A stretch of DNA of 8,509 bases from Candidatus Anderseniibacteriota bacterium (GTDB taxonomy: Bacteria; Patescibacteriota; Andersenbacteria; UBA10190), in assembly GCA_003229735.1 (NCBI GenBank), contig QIFI01000044.1, positions 1-8,509 on the forward strand. Reading direction: 5' to 3'. The stretch's first letter is position 1. Each line of letters starts with the position of its first letter. The position numbers and the translations under genes were made by a program. This document shows, one piece after another, positions 1 through 7,386 of the stretch. Below the pieces are notes generated by a model. The model did no database searches. It saw only the letters and a list, made by a program, of their open reading frames with translations, and had not been told where the DNA came from.

Positions 1-44
1 CATTCCTGCCAGCACTACTGCGCAACTCAAAAAATGTCTAGCGT

Positions 45-81
45 CCCCTCTCCCCTTCAGGGGAGAGGGTAGGGTGAGGGG
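45..81. repeat. C/G-rich palindromic repeat, left copy
   Basis: Bases 46-55 (CCCTCTCCCC) pair perfectly with 60-69 around a TTCA loop. A second G-rich segment, AGGGTGAGGGG (71-81), follows directly. The same layout, a CCCTCTCCC arm, its complement, then a near-copy of the complement, recurs at 8442-8496 in the same orientation, so this is one dispersed repeat family. The copy lies 46 bases past the stop codon of the last gene. On the minus strand the hairpin is followed by a run of six T, but only about a dozen bases later, so it is a poor match to an intrinsic terminator; it could still pause or protect the operon's 3' end. The rest of bases 1-126 shows no gene. Confidence 0.75.
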
Positions 82-126
82 CATCTTTGATATCCCAACT
101 CTCATATCTTTCAATTTACCACATCT

Positions 127-2172
127 CTACAATCTGTACGCCATATCGCCATTCCTGATAAAATCTCTATTTGTTTCTCCGTCCTTAAACGCCCGGCGCC
201 GTAAAACCATTTCTCCTGCCCGAATATCCCGATCCACGAATTTCACCGTTACCGCGTTGCCTTTAACCGACGCCGGGCTGGTCAAAGACACAAAATATTT
301 CTTGCCTCGGGATCCCTCAATTGGATCAAATCTAAACTTATGCCAGTCACTGTCCGCGATATCCTCGGCCTTCACCCGCACCGTCCTTAAATCTACTTGA
401 CTATCAATATTCTCCCGCACATGTAAAATCACCTCTTTATTATTGTTCCGCCCGCTAAACGTGGCCATGCCAATATCAATGCTCTCCCAATTATCCCGAT
501 CAACTTGAACCACCTGCCCCACCTCCATATCCCCGACCAGTTCTCCCGCATGCAGTGGATAATAATACAAACCCAATTGCTCATACACCCAGGCATAAGG
601 CTCTCCCTGTATCTCCACTACATACACAGGCTTCTTATCCCTGAACTCATCCAGCACATTACTAGCCACATCGTCCGGCTCCCGCCCATACATATTTCGA
701 TAGGTCACCACATATCCCACTCGATCATCATCTCGAGAACTTAAGCTCATAGTCGTTCCCTTAAAATATGTTCGGGTCACCCCCGGATACCATGAAGCAA
801 TCACCAGCCGATCAGCCAACGGATGCCGGTTCAGCCACGCTCCCACTTGATCTAACCCTTCCCCCCATCCCTGTTGCGTCATCGGCCGGACCTTAAATGG
901 CCCATTAAAAGCAATCGCGTAAGGCGACCAGGCCAGTGCCTGCCAGACTATCAAAACTGCTAACCCGCCTCCCACCCCTTTCCATACTTTCTTTTTCTCC
1001 GGCCATTTTTTACGAATTACCAGCCACGCCAGCCCCACTCCAACTCCCGCCAATACCGGCCCCAATACCAAAGCCGGCAGGGCATATCGATCCGACTTCT
1101 TGGCCGCTAATGAAATCATGGCCAGAAACCCCACTCCATATAATATCAGCCACAACAATGACTGCGCCCACACATGCATCCCCGATTTCTTTAACGCCAA
1201 CCTAATATCCTCCCTGGCTATACTCCGCGCCAGTAATTTAGTCTCAAAAATATTTCTAGCCGTCGCTAATATCGTTCCCAATGCCACCAGCCAGGTAAAT
1301 ATCGTCAACCGTCCCACAATTGTCCGCGCGTAGAAGCCATTAGACGCCGGACCCGCCGCGGATTTAGCCCCTGCTCCATGATCCACCGTCACAATATTGA
1401 CCACATCCCTTTGATAATAAGCGTCTAGTCCATGCTTAACCCACAATGCCGGCCAGGCCGCGTAAAAAACTACCACGCTCATCCCCAACACAAACCACCA
1501 TAATCTCATCGCCTCCCGCCAGCTTCTTTCCCCGGCCAATACCCGCCAAATCAAAACTATAGCCATAAACACGAACAGCCACAATGAAGGCAAAAGTTTG
1601 GTTGCCATAGCCAGTCCTCCGGCCGTTCCTGATATAATCCACCATCTTATCCGACCATCTATCTGATTAACCAGAAACGCCAGCACCGCCACCAGCATAA
1701 ACATACTAAGCAGCATATCCACATGCGCCACCTGACTCATGCCTGCCAAATACGGTTCGCTGGCTAGCAATAGCCCCGACCACCAGGCCACTCGCCGGCC
1801 AAACAATCTGCTCAATAACCAGACTGATACTCCTATCAACAACACAATTGCCGTCATCACCGGCCACACGGCCGCTTTTCTAAAATATTCCAAATTTGAA
1901 GTATCAATATCAAAACCCAATCTAGTCTCTTGGGCAAATATTCCGGCTCCGGCCAGCCAAGTTAGTGTCGCCCCCGGATGGGTGGTCACAAAAGCCCCTC
2001 CCACGTCGCCATCTCGAAAAATCTTATGCCAATACAAGCCGCTCCTGACCATCCATTTCTCCTCGTCCACCGTCATAAAAGATCCCAGCCCGGGTATCCT
2101 CACAATTAAAGCTATCAGCATTACCAGCCCTATCACCCACCTCGCCCGCATGAAGGTGTCAGGAATCTTCAT
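127..2172 (-). CDS. PMT-like (GT39/GT-C) membrane glycosyltransferase with C-terminal soluble module
   Basis: This 681-residue polytopic protein probably transfers a sugar from a polyprenyl-phosphate carrier to an acceptor on the outer face of the membrane. The first membrane helix is at about residues 12-30. It is followed by an outside loop with the acidic pair D36-E37, the expected catalytic position of PMT/ArnT enzymes, and THPG at 64-67. About ten helices follow to residue 420, with HVDM at 150-153, ATK at 190-192 and a KKSDRYALP motif at 358-366 that is typical of PMT-type proteins. Residues 425-540 form a soluble outside domain. Residues 544-681 form a further beta-rich module that also occurs in the neighbouring 902-residue enzyme. 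The ATG start overlaps the upstream stop by four bases (ATGA), which indicates translational coupling; no convincing ribosome site was seen. The gene ends with TAG and is last in the operon. The fold and class are fairly sure; the sugar and acceptor are unknown. Confidence 0.85.
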   Translation of the reverse strand: MKIPDTFMRARWVIGLVMLIALIVRIPGLGSFMTVDEEKWMVRSGLYWHKIFRDGDVGGAFVTTHPGATLTWLAGAGIFAQETRLGFDIDTSNLEYFRKAAVWPVMTAIVLLIGVSVWLLSRLFGRRVAWWSGLLLASEPYLAGMSQVAHVDMLLSMFMLVAVLAFLVNQIDGRIRWWIISGTAGGLAMATKLLPSLWLFVFMAIVLIWRVLAGERSWREAMRLWWFVLGMSVVVFYAAWPALWVKHGLDAYYQRDVVNIVTVDHGAGAKSAAGPASNGFYARTIVGRLTIFTWLVALGTILATARNIFETKLLARSIAREDIRLALKKSGMHVWAQSLLWLILYGVGFLAMISLAAKKSDRYALPALVLGPVLAGVGVGLAWLVIRKKWPEKKKVWKGVGGGLAVLIVWQALAWSPYAIAFNGPFKVRPMTQQGWGEGLDQVGAWLNRHPLADRLVIASWYPGVTRTYFKGTTMSLSSRDDDRVGYVVTYRNMYGREPDDVASNVLDEFRDKKPVYVVEIQGEPYAWVYEQLGLYYYPLHAGELVGDMEVGQVVQVDRDNWESIDIGMATFSGRNNNKEVILHVRENIDSQVDLRTVRVKAEDIADSDWHKFRFDPIEGSRGKKYFVSLTSPASVKGNAVTVKFVDRDIRAGEMVLRRRAFKDGETNRDFIRNGDMAYRL
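130..543 (-). other. segment encoding shared soluble module (C-terminal copy)
   Basis: Residues 544-681 of the downstream GT-C enzyme align by eye with residues 44-189 of the 902-residue enzyme. Shared landmarks in order are VGQ, DN, the ATFSGR block (ATYSGR in the other copy), LHVRE followed by IDS and DLR, an F-x-F segment with a proline, SRGK-x-YF, and AVTV. The alternating hydrophobic pattern suggests a beta-sandwich, possibly carbohydrate-binding, but the function is not known to me. It lies after the last membrane helix and probably faces the outside. Confidence 0.7.
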
Positions 2173-4877
2173 TTGCGCCTATAAAATGTCAACGTATTGG
2201 AGCCATTTTCAATTCCCTGCACCGCTTCCCAATCCGTCTCCAATCCAGCTTCTATTTCTGAATATTCCATCAAAAACGAAAATCCCGTTTGTTTATCCAG
2301 CAAAAACCACCGTGCCTCCCGATAAGCATTCAGCATCTCCTCCACGGCCGGTAAAAAGGTAGTTAAGCGGACTGTATCAGTCCTGGTAAATTCATACGCG
2401 TACCATCTGGGATGTGCGATGTCCAGAGCAATATTATGCCCGGACAGATAAGGCACCACCGCCGCTCCGGTAAATATCACCTCATCCATCGGAATATTAT
2501 CCTTGGCCCAAACTGCCGCTTCTTTAATCGCCCCTTGCTGGAAAGTACCCGTGTGTTCATATACTAAAGTCACGAATCCCGACACAAACAACGCCCACAT
2601 CAACACTCCTCCCGTGACCGCCGCCAATATCCATCTTAGCGGCCGGCCAAAATATTGACCAAATTTGCCCTGGGCCAAAACTGCCAACCTGTCCCATATC
2701 ATCGGTGCTCCCAAACCGGCTAGAATAACCAGCGGGGGCAAGAATTCTCCAATGTAGTTAGCGTGAAATTTAATCCAGTTCATATAGAAAAACACCAGCC
2801 CCCCCAGCCAAAGCGGCGCCAATAGCGCTGTTGATAAACGCCTATTCACCACCGCCCAGCCAAATACTTTATCATCTTTAGCTTTCCGGCCCACCATCGT
2901 AGGTACCGCCGTCCGCCTAAGTACATTAGGCGGCATCTTTATCGGTTTCTTCCTCGCCTTGTTTTCTGCATCCCGCCGGGGCACTTTCAGCTTCATTGCC
3001 TCCCGCGCCGGCCTCGGCAATAGCGCCGCTATCACTAACACCACAGCCATCGCATACCACAATCCGGCCATTCCAAAAACCATTATACTGCTCCCTTCAT
3101 ACTCCGTGAAAAATCCCCAAGCCCACCAATAAACCCATAACGGCCCTATCCAGCCCACCTTAGGCAATACCTGATCTAATACCGTCATGCTCTTGCTAGC
3201 CATCTTTTTCCGCCACACCGCCCCTAAAAATGATCTCACCCACCGCTCTATCGTCAAGCCCAACCCCACCATAGATAATAAAATTAGCGGCAAAGACTCC
3301 CGGAAAAAAGGCGTCATGCCGCGCAATGAATAAGCTCGCACCTGTTCTATTTGTTCCGGCTCCACCGCCGACAATCCATCTTCAGCCGAATTCACTCCCA
3401 ATGCCTCCCAAAATCCCTCCACCCCATATACCAAACCCGCCCCGGTCAGAAATATGCCTATCACTATTAAAAAACCCACACCCACCGCCAGCAAATGCTT
3501 GATTCTGTGCCGCCAATCAATCCCTTCTAATAATATTAAAGCCAACGGCACTAATCCTACCGCCAACACGCTCTTTCTGGATACTACCCCCAGGCCCAGC
3601 AAAATTCCGGCCGCCAGGAACCAGCTGGTATCAGCCGGGGCTTTAGCCACTGAAGATATCGTCAGCCGCGGCGTGCCCCCTCTAAGCGCCATCAACAACA
3701 CCGCGATTCCCGACGCCGCGAAAAATATCGCCATGGATTGCGTATGCACATACACATTAAACACCGTCGTCACGCCAAACAAAGCCCAGGTTGCCGCCGC
3801 CGCCAGCCCCGCTTTGCGCCCGCCTAATTCCCGGCCAATGATGTATAAAGGTATCAATGTCAAAGCTCCTATAACCACTGATGATAAACGTCCGGCCAGT
3901 ATCGAAGAACCGCCAATCAATCGCCATAAAGACACCCAGGCTATAAACAGCGGCGCTTTTACATAACCATCACCACCGGCCAGTTTACCCTGTAATAAAC
4001 TCCGAGCATCATACAGATAATTACCTTCATCATTAGTCACCGGCATCTCCACCGCGTACGCAATTCGCATCCCCACTGCCAGCAGCAGCAATAGCCACAT
4101 CAGCCGCCTGGTTAGCTTCCGCCGATCCTGATATAACCGACTGCTCTGCTGATACATCCGGCTCGCCGCCACCACCAGCACTAACCATAACAACCCCGGC
4201 AAAGCCACCTTCAACCACAGCAAATAGCCGTCCTTCCGCTCATTCCAGGTCAACACAAATGTTCTGGCGAACTCCCGGGATTTATTATAAGCCGCCAGCC
4301 TGACCGGCAATCGGTAATGATCCGCGAATGCTATATCAATGCTCTGCTTGCCCGACCTGGCCCACACTTCTCCATCCACTTGAGATTCATCCTGATCTTT
4401 AACAATAAAAGCCGTCCCCAAATAATAGGGATCTCGGGTATCCAAATCCACCGTCACCGCTCGGCCTGGAGACGATCCGTCAGCTTTAATATAGAAGAAA
4501 TAGTTTTTGCCCCGCGAATTCTCCAGCGGCTCAAACGTAAACCGATAAAACTGATTATCTCCTAACTGCGACACCGCTACTCTGGCCACTCTTAAATCTC
4601 TCCGGCTGTCAATCGATTCCCGTACATGCAATTCCACTATTCCGCCATTCTCCCGCCCCGAATAAGTGGCAAACATTACCGATATCCCGGCCAGATTATC
4701 CTGCCCGGCTTGTATGGTCTGCCCCACTAACACCCTCTCGGTTAACTCCCCCGCGTTGGTGGTATATCCAGCCTGCTGATATCCGGTAGTTAATACGGTT
4801 ATCACTTGCGCGCCAACCGCCGCTCCCACGGCCAGTACTAAACCAATAACCAACCAGATTTTATATGACGTAGCCAT
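2169..4877 (-). CDS. ArnT/PMT-like (GT-C) membrane glycosyltransferase with N-terminal soluble module
   Basis: From the ATG at 4877 this is a 902-residue membrane protein, long for the family because of an N-terminal addition. Helix 1 is at about 6-29. A soluble module follows (44-189), then helix 2 (about 217-239), a short basic inside loop and helix 3 (about 258-276). The next outside loop carries D283-E284 in NDEGNY, the likely catalytic acidic site, and KAPLF at 307-311. This topology puts both the module and the active site outside. Further landmarks are SRK at 433-435, an unusually long basic inside loop at about 621-678, and an outside C-terminal domain at about 773-902. It would use a polyprenyl-phosphate sugar, probably made by the GT2 enzyme of this operon. 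A TTG directly before the ATG could start it one codon earlier. AGGA lies three bases before the ATG, which is close. The gene is coupled to the next one by ATGA. Sugar and acceptor are unknown. Confidence 0.85.
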   Translation of the reverse strand: MATSYKIWLVIGLVLAVGAAVGAQVITVLTTGYQQAGYTTNAGELTERVLVGQTIQAGQDNLAGISVMFATYSGRENGGIVELHVRESIDSRRDLRVARVAVSQLGDNQFYRFTFEPLENSRGKNYFFYIKADGSSPGRAVTVDLDTRDPYYLGTAFIVKDQDESQVDGEVWARSGKQSIDIAFADHYRLPVRLAAYNKSREFARTFVLTWNERKDGYLLWLKVALPGLLWLVLVVAASRMYQQSSRLYQDRRKLTRRLMWLLLLLAVGMRIAYAVEMPVTNDEGNYLYDARSLLQGKLAGGDGYVKAPLFIAWVSLWRLIGGSSILAGRLSSVVIGALTLIPLYIIGRELGGRKAGLAAAATWALFGVTTVFNVYVHTQSMAIFFAASGIAVLLMALRGGTPRLTISSVAKAPADTSWFLAAGILLGLGVVSRKSVLAVGLVPLALILLEGIDWRHRIKHLLAVGVGFLIVIGIFLTGAGLVYGVEGFWEALGVNSAEDGLSAVEPEQIEQVRAYSLRGMTPFFRESLPLILLSMVGLGLTIERWVRSFLGAVWRKKMASKSMTVLDQVLPKVGWIGPLWVYWWAWGFFTEYEGSSIMVFGMAGLWYAMAVVLVIAALLPRPAREAMKLKVPRRDAENKARKKPIKMPPNVLRRTAVPTMVGRKAKDDKVFGWAVVNRRLSTALLAPLWLGGLVFFYMNWIKFHANYIGEFLPPLVILAGLGAPMIWDRLAVLAQGKFGQYFGRPLRWILAAVTGGVLMWALFVSGFVTLVYEHTGTFQQGAIKEAAVWAKDNIPMDEVIFTGAAVVPYLSGHNIALDIAHPRWYAYEFTRTDTVRLTTFLPAVEEMLNAYREARWFLLDKQTGFSFLMEYSEIEAGLETDWEAVQGIENGSNTLTFYRRK
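4311..4748 (-). other. segment encoding shared soluble module (N-terminal copy)
   Basis: Residues 44-189 of the 902-residue GT-C enzyme are the counterpart of the C-terminal module of the downstream GT-C enzyme. Shared blocks include DN, ATYSGR, LHVRE-x-IDS-x-x-DLR, F-x-F-x-P, SRGK-x-YF and AVTV. The module sits between helix 1 and helix 2, so it should be exposed outside. The two coding segments differ at many bases where the proteins agree, so the copies are old rather than freshly duplicated. Confidence 0.7.
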
Positions 4878-4880
4878 CAA

Positions 4881-4927
4881 TCCTAAATGTTTATCATATT
4901 ATATAATCTACCAACTACTCACCACAA
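4881..4927 (-). promoter_or_regulatory. possible internal promoter and ribosome site before the 902-residue gene
   Basis: This A+T-rich spacer is the only real gap inside the operon. On the minus strand TATAAT (4898-4903) is a perfect -10 box. TTGTGG (4922-4927) is a weak -35 with an 18-base spacing. AGGA (4881-4884) precedes the ATG at 4877. Together they could let the two GT-C genes be transcribed separately from the upstream genes. A TATAAT in an A+T-rich gap can occur by chance, so support is modest. Confidence 0.3.
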
Positions 4928-4936
4928 ACTAATAAC

Positions 4937-5950
4937 CTACCAATAATGCTCCTGATACTTCTGATAATAATCAACCATTTTCTTTATCCCCGCCTCTAAA
5001 CTAACGGCCGCTTGCCAATCCGTCAGCTTAGTCAGCTTACTGGTATCAGCCGCGTAATCCCCCGTCTCATTTTTTTCATAATTTTCCGGCCAGGGCACCT
5101 GCTCTTTCTGTCCCGATCCCACCGCCTTAATCACCGCGTCCACCATCTCCCCAAACTTCACTCGCTCCCGAGTCCCCACATTATATGCTTCTCCCGCCTG
5201 GCCCCGCGACAGCACCAGCAATATTGCCGTCACTAAATCATCAATATACAAATAGTCCCGCTCCTGCTCGCCATCACCAAAAATATTTATCGTCGCCCCT
5301 TCCATGGCTTGCCGCATAAACCATCCCACGATCGAATATTTACTATGCTTCATCTGCTGTCTAGGCCCATAGGGATTGGGAATCCTTAGCGAAACCGCCC
5401 CCAATCCAAATTCATGAGCATAATAATTCATATATTTCTCCCCCAGCAGTTTATGGATTCCATACAGCGATAGGGGATTAGTCGGGTGGTCTTCTCCCAC
5501 CGGCAAAGACATAATCTTCCCATACACCAATCTCGAAGAAGAAAACAATATCCTGCCTCTGGGCGCGAATTCCCTCATCGCCTCCAACACCGTCAGCGTC
5601 CCCCGCCCATTAATGTCCAAATCGTCAAATGGCTTAATCTTGGCATCCAGATAACTCACCTGCCCCGCCAAATGAATTATATAGTCGGCTCCCTCCACTG
5701 CCTCATTCATCACCTCTAAATCCCGCACGTCACCATCCACCAGTTCAATCTTATCTCCGATACCTTCCACATTAAAAGTATTTCCGCCATACATTGCCAG
5801 CAGTGCGTCAACTATCACCACCTCCGCTCCCAACTCCACCAGCTGATGAGCGATATTACTCCCGATAAACCCCAATCCCCCGGTAATCACCACTTTCTTA
5901 TTATTATAAGTGGTCATTAAATCATTAGTCATTGATTGGTCGTTGGTCAT
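4937..5950 (-). CDS. NAD-dependent nucleotide-sugar epimerase/dehydratase (extended SDR)
   Basis: A soluble enzyme of the extended short-chain dehydrogenase/reductase class, like UDP-glucose 4-epimerase and related dehydratases and decarboxylases. Its 337 residues fit the family. The dinucleotide-binding glycine motif is TGGLGFIG (23-30), with D48 at the end of strand 2 as expected for NAD, then GDVRD (73-77) and HLAG (93-96). The catalytic set is S139 in SSSRLVYG (137-144) and Y163/K167 in YGIHK. NPYGPRQ (192-198) and GDGEQERDYLYIDD (225-238) are family signatures in the substrate half. It probably makes the activated sugar used by this operon; which sugar cannot be read here. The first ATG overlaps the stop of the GT4 gene (TAATG). 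In-frame ATGs at 5932 and 5917 are alternatives: the last starts eight residues before the first strand and would fit the family best, and the extra N-terminal residues come from a short DNA repeat. No ribosome site is seen. Confidence 0.9.
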   Translation of the reverse strand: MTNDQSMTNDLMTTYNNKKVVITGGLGFIGSNIAHQLVELGAEVVIVDALLAMYGGNTFNVEGIGDKIELVDGDVRDLEVMNEAVEGADYIIHLAGQVSYLDAKIKPFDDLDINGRGTLTVLEAMREFAPRGRILFSSSRLVYGKIMSLPVGEDHPTNPLSLYGIHKLLGEKYMNYYAHEFGLGAVSLRIPNPYGPRQQMKHSKYSIVGWFMRQAMEGATINIFGDGEQERDYLYIDDLVTAILLVLSRGQAGEAYNVGTRERVKFGEMVDAVIKAVGSGQKEQVPWPENYEKNETGDYAADTSKLTKLTDWQAAVSLEAGIKKMVDYYQKYQEHYW

Positions 5951-5966
5951 TAGGACTTGGTCATTA
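5912..5966. repeat. degenerate 7-base tandem repeat across a gene junction
   Basis: The octamer GGTCATTA occurs at 5912-5919, 5945-5952 and 5959-5966, and TTGGTC at 5936-5941, 5943-5948 and 5957-5962. Read in steps of seven bases from 5922, the units are variants of TTGGTCA or TCATTAG. The tract covers the last codons of the GT4 gene and the first dozen codons of the epimerase gene, where it yields the repetitive peptide MTNDQSMTND and several in-frame ATGs. Confidence 0.6.
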
Positions 5967-7095
5967 CACTTCTATACAGCCTATCATACTCCCCCATAAT
6001 CTCCCGCCAGTCATACCGGCTGGCCAGCTCCCGGCTTCTGGCTCCCATTCGTTTCCGCAAACCAGCATCGTCAATCAGTCCGGCTAACTTATCAGCCAGG
6101 TTATCAATATCATCACCTTTAATCAGATATCCATTCTCCCCCTCATGCACCACCTCATTATTCCCGCCCACGTCACTGGCAATAATCGGCAGTCCGCATC
6201 CCATCGCCTCCAGAATCACCGAGGGCATTCCCTCCGACAAAGAAGTCAGCACAAAAATATCCGCGTATTGATAAGACTTTTCCAATTGATCATAAGGCAC
6301 CGTCCCCACATATTTTATTACTTCCGACACTCCCAATTTTTCCGCTATCTCATCCAATTTTTCCCGATGGGCTCCATCTCCCACTACCTCCACCTCAAAT
6401 GGCACCGATACTTTACTCTGCACTTTTGGCAAAGCCTGCACTACCCGCTGAAAACCCTTCCGGGGAATCAACCGGCCAATAAACAATAATTTTACCTTAG
6501 GATTAGCCGACCGCTCCAGCGGTCTAAACCGATCGGTCTCCACTCCATTAGGAATTACCTTAAACTCACTCACCACATCCGATTCTTTCCCCAATCGAGC
6601 TAAATCTTTAGAACACACCGTTCTGAACTCCGCTCCTCTCCATATTTTTCGCAATAGGGGAGTAATAATTGGATATATCTTCTTATATCGAGACGGATTC
6701 GCCCCCGGAATATCCGATCCCCCGAAATACACCGCGTACGGAATCCCCTTCAATATCTTTAAATTCCACGCCGCCCATCCCGCCGGCACCGCGAAATACG
6801 CCTGCGTAAAATCCACCTTATGCCGCCCGGTATAAAACCAGGTGTAAACCAGCGCCGACACCCCAAAAATAATCAGCTCCCAGGCCGCCGCGTAATTCTT
6901 ATACCTCCGCACCGCCAGAATCCGAATTACCAGTGCCCCATCTATAATTTCCCGCTTCGGCAAATCCTTATACCGGGAAGTTATCAGCGTCACCTCATGT
7001 CCGGCCTTCACTAGATACCGGATCGCGTACTTAGTCACCGTTGATCCGCCTCCGCCAATCGGCGGAAACTCATTGTTTATCAATAGTAATTTCAT
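5950..7095 (-). CDS. GT4-family (GT-B fold) glycosyltransferase
   Basis: A retaining glycosyltransferase of 381 residues, a normal length for family 4, expected to act in the cytoplasm or at the inner membrane face and to add a sugar from a nucleotide donor to a lipid-linked or other glycan. The N-terminal Rossmann half starts at residue 1 with strand 1 and the glycine loop PPIGGGGS (11-18); FGGSDIPG lies at 124-131. The C-terminal donor-binding half begins near VIPNGVE (180-186). It holds R208 and K213 in GRLIPRKG and the E-x7-E motif at E288 and E296 in SEGMPSVILEA. All expected catalytic and binding residues are present. The ATG overlaps the stop of the GIY-YIG gene (ATGA), so expression probably depends on ribosomes finishing that gene. 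Its own TAA overlaps the epimerase ATG. Hydrophobic residues around 73-87 may help membrane contact. Donor and acceptor are unknown. Confidence 0.92.
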   Translation of the reverse strand: MKLLLINNEFPPIGGGGSTVTKYAIRYLVKAGHEVTLITSRYKDLPKREIIDGALVIRILAVRRYKNYAAAWELIIFGVSALVYTWFYTGRHKVDFTQAYFAVPAGWAAWNLKILKGIPYAVYFGGSDIPGANPSRYKKIYPIITPLLRKIWRGAEFRTVCSKDLARLGKESDVVSEFKVIPNGVETDRFRPLERSANPKVKLLFIGRLIPRKGFQRVVQALPKVQSKVSVPFEVEVVGDGAHREKLDEIAEKLGVSEVIKYVGTVPYDQLEKSYQYADIFVLTSLSEGMPSVILEAMGCGLPIIASDVGGNNEVVHEGENGYLIKGDDIDNLADKLAGLIDDAGLRKRMGARSRELASRYDWREIMGEYDRLYRSVMTKS

Positions 7096-7352
7096 CCCGT
7101 TAGAGACAGGAACCGCTTCAATCTATTCTTTAAATAGCGTTTTCCCATCCCGGTTTTTAAGTATTTCTCACGCGCATAAGCATCTCCTCTATTAATACAA
7201 GCCTCATAATAAATAAGCTGAAAAGGCCCTCGACCCTTAGTAGATCTCACTTTTTCACAAACATGCAGATTGAAGCGGTTCCGCAGGTCACTAGTGCAGC
7301 CAGTGTAATACTTATGATCCTTCATACTACGCATGACATACATATAATACAT
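7092..7352 (-). CDS. small stand-alone GIY-YIG nuclease-domain protein
   Basis: An 86-residue protein consisting of little more than one GIY-YIG domain, the nuclease fold of UvrC N-termini and group I intron homing enzymes. The GIY-equivalent is YMY (3-5) and the YIG-equivalent is YTG (16-18). R26 and H30 in LRNRFNLH and E62 in AREKYLK occupy the expected catalytic and metal-binding positions. The C-terminus is basic, ending in LTG. The start is ATG at 7352; another in-frame ATG lies three codons on. The gene lies 33 bases after the GT2 stop and overlaps the GT4 start by four bases. Lines 7141-7320 have about 42% G+C by my count, below sampled neighbouring gene lines (50-58%), which hints at foreign origin. 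Inverted repeats bound the unit. The biological role of these abundant small proteins is unclear; a selfish or mobile function fits best, and a role in glycan synthesis is unlikely. Confidence 0.9.
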   Translation of the reverse strand: MYYMYVMRSMKDHKYYTGCTSDLRNRFNLHVCEKVRSTKGRGPFQLIYYEACINRGDAYAREKYLKTGMGKRYLKNRLKRFLSLTG

Positions 7353-7386
7353 ATAAACATTTCAGTGACCTGGTCTCTAACGGGAT
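7094..7386. mobile_element. putative GIY-YIG cassette bounded by inverted repeats
   Basis: ATCCCGTTAGAGAC at 7094-7107 is the exact reverse complement of 7373-7386. Allowing one unpaired base, the match continues through AGG (7108-7110) and CCT (7369-7371). The 293-base unit holds the whole GIY-YIG gene except the last two bases of its stop codon. Its outer ends fall on the last base of the GT2 stop and the first two bases of the GT4 ATG, so the unit fills the whole space between two pathway genes. I see no clear target duplication. That it is or was mobile is inference. Confidence 0.5.

Noticed and set aside
41..81. Intrinsic terminator for the operon
   Set aside because: The stem is strong, but on the minus strand the T-run comes about twelve bases after it, not directly after, so I list it as a repeat only.
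1739..2362. Open plus-strand frame of about 200 codons opposite the two GT-C genes
   Set aside because: It is antisense to convincing membrane-protein genes, has no recognisable domain and crosses the junction of both genes; its Pro/Ser/Thr-rich composition is that of a reverse-complement frame.
3454..3966. Open plus-strand frame of 170 codons inside the 902-residue gene
   Set aside because: It lies wholly antisense to a gene with clear family motifs and shows no ribosome site or domain.
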